From contig JAGOGF010000027.1 in the NCBI GenBank assembly GCA_017996845.1, positions 1-24,216 of the forward strand: a stretch of DNA of 24,216 nucleotides, read 5' to 3'. This DNA comes from Butyrivibrio sp. (GTDB lineage: Bacteria; Bacillota_A; Clostridia; Lachnospirales; Lachnospiraceae). This document shows positions 22,905 to 24,216 of the stretch, piece by piece; positions within the stretch are counted from its first letter, which is position 1; every line of letters begins with the position of its first letter. The position numbers and the translations under genes were made by a program. A model generated the notes under the pieces. That model worked only from the letters and a program-made list of their open reading frames with translations, was not told where the DNA came from and did not search any database.

Positions 22905-24216
22905 ATGAATATTTCTTATCTTGAAAAGAACAGGATTTTTAAACTTGATACGCCCCACTGCAGCTATTGTATGGCAGTTACGGATGACGAGAAATTTCTG
23001 ACACATGTTTATTTTGGAAGTAAAATCAGTGAAGATGATCTGACCTATCTGCTCAGAACAGATGAGATGCCATTTGTTCCATCCCAAAATGGCAGAGACA
23101 GAGGTGCATTTCTGGATTCCTGTCCAATGGAATATCCCGGAAACGGTGTTGGAGATTATCGGGAAAGTGCTGTTTGTGTAGCAGATACGAATGGAAACAG
23201 TGCAGTACAGTTTTATTATACGGGACATAGAATCCTGAAAGGCAAAAAGAAACTGGAAGGACTTCCGGCAACTTTTGCAGATGACAACAGCAGTATGACG
23301 CTTGAAATTGATGTGGAAGATCCGGTGCTGCACCTTAAAGCGGTTCTTTCCTATTCTGTTTTTGAAGAACTGGACGTGGTGACAAGATCTGTACAGATCA
23401 TCAATGAAGCGTCTGAACCGATTTTCTTGACCAAGATCATGTCATTGTCACTGGACATGGATCAGACGGATTACCAGCTTCTGACTTTGCATGGTGCATG
23501 GGGCAGAGAACGGCAGATGGATTATCGTCAGATCGGATATGGACGGACAAATGTGGGATCTGTCCGTGGAGAGACTTCTCATCAGGAGCATCCCTTTATC
23601 GGACTTGTTTCAGAAAAAGCATCACAGGAAAGCGGCGCAGTATATGGCTTTCATTTCGTTTATTCCGGCAATTTTCTGGCGCAGGTGGAGAGAAGTCAGT
23701 TTGACAGCCTCAGAGTCAGCATGGGAATTCATCCGGATCAGTTCCGTTATTGTCTGGAAAGCGGGGCAGCTTTTCAGGCACCCGAGGTGGTTTGCGTCTA
23801 TTCAGAACATGGACTTGGCGGCATGACACGTACGTTTCATGACTTGTACAGAAATCATCTGATTCGCAGTGCTTACAAAGACAGAAAGCGTCCGATTCTG
23901 ATCAATAACTGGGAAGCGACTTATTTTGACTTTGATACGGACAAGCTGATTGCAATTGCAAAAGAGGCACAAAAAGACGGCATCGAAATGCTGGTCATGG
24001 ATGACGGCTGGTTTGGGCGCAGAAATGATGATAATGTCAGTCTCGGAGACTGGCAGGTAAATGAAGAGAAGCTCAAGGGCGGATTAAAGCATCTGGTAGA
24101 TGAGGTTAATAAAATTGGCTTGAAATTCGGGATCTGGTTCGAACCCGAAATGATATCACCGGATTCAGATCTGTACAGGAAGCATCCGGACTGGGCAATT
24201 GCAGTTCCGGACCGCA
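22905..24216 (+). CDS. GH36 alpha-galactosidase, 3' end outside window
   Basis: An open frame from ATG 22905 (GGAGG at 22896-22900) to the window edge encodes the first 437 residues of a family 36 alpha-galactosidase, which removes terminal alpha-1,6-galactose from raffinose-type oligosaccharides and galactomannans. The N-terminal beta-supersandwich covers about residues 1-330 (GNGVGDYRESAV, LHGAWGRER and SHQEHPFIGL are family landmarks). The catalytic barrel starts with PILINNWEATYFDFD (about 330-344), then LVMDDGWFG and KFGIWFEPEMISPDSDLY. The nucleophile Asp and acid/base Asp lie beyond the window. No signal peptide is seen, so the enzyme is likely cytosolic, acting on imported sugars. Complete members have about 730 residues, so roughly 300 are missing here. 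Confidence 0.93.
   Translation, partial: MNISYLEKNRIFKLDTPHCSYCMAVTDDEKFLTHVYFGSKISEDDLTYLLRTDEMPFVPSQNGRDRGAFLDSCPMEYPGNGVGDYRESAVCVADTNGNSAVQFYYTGHRILKGKKKLEGLPATFADDNSSMTLEIDVEDPVLHLKAVLSYSVFEELDVVTRSVQIINEASEPIFLTKIMSLSLDMDQTDYQLLTLHGAWGRERQMDYRQIGYGRTNVGSVRGETSHQEHPFIGLVSEKASQESGAVYGFHFVYSGNFLAQVERSQFDSLRVSMGIHPDQFRYCLESGAAFQAPEVVCVYSEHGLGGMTRTFHDLYRNHLIRSAYKDRKRPILINNWEATYFDFDTDKLIAIAKEAQKDGIEMLVMDDGWFGRRNDDNVSLGDWQVNEEKLKGGLKHLVDEVNKIGLKFGIWFEPEMISPDSDLYRKHPDWAIAVPDR

Overview
The window looks like chromosome from a gut-type Firmicute of class Clostridia, most likely Lachnospiraceae. This is inferred from moderately low G+C, strong AGGAGG-type ribosome binding sites, a T-box tRNA-sensing leader, a very large acyl-CoA dehydratase activase fusion and a GH36 alpha-galactosidase. 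No rRNA, tRNA, CRISPR array, integrase or transposase is visible.

Layout. Positions 100-2200 hold a small cluster of an APH-type phosphotransferase and two GNAT acetyltransferases, with a decayed second phosphotransferase tail between the acetyltransferases. Positions 2375-4552 are a T-box leader with its own promoter and terminator, driving a short alanyl-tRNA synthetase that has catalytic and editing domains but no C-Ala domain. Positions 4566-6018 are a TetR repressor and an overlapping flavin reductase gene behind a perfect palindromic operator; the reductase is frameshifted at a T9 run near its 3' end. Positions 6097-6321 are the scrambled remains of a GH2 beta-glucuronidase-like gene. 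Positions 6334-8650 hold a LysR regulator divergent from a two-subunit CHR (chromate-type) transporter. An AT-richer segment (about 8800-10118) carries a structured 5' leader and a hemerythrin-GGDEF protein, a likely oxygen- or redox-responsive diguanylate cyclase. Then come a class II fructose-bisphosphate aldolase with strong terminator (10192-11194), a three-gene ABC-2 export system (11372-13889), another GNAT, a SAM methyltransferase, and a coiled-coil protein with a PcrA/UvrD-C-like module.

On the minus strand, 16243-20508 encodes one 1421-residue protein with two activase ATPase domains plus DUF2229 and HgdB-like regions. Upstream of it lies a pair of hairpin-forming direct repeats (20651-20880). 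Then a rhomboid-like membrane protein with a Cys/His-rich tail and a stripped-down sigma-70-like protein form a probable operon (20995-22672). A GH36 alpha-galactosidase (from 22905) runs off the right edge.

The points most worth a second look are the T-box with no evident alanine specifier in front of a C-Ala-less AlaRS, the hairpin that begins at the predicted transcription start of the hemerythrin-GGDEF gene, the pseudorhomboid/sigma-like pair, the paired hairpin repeats, and the two cases of gene decay.
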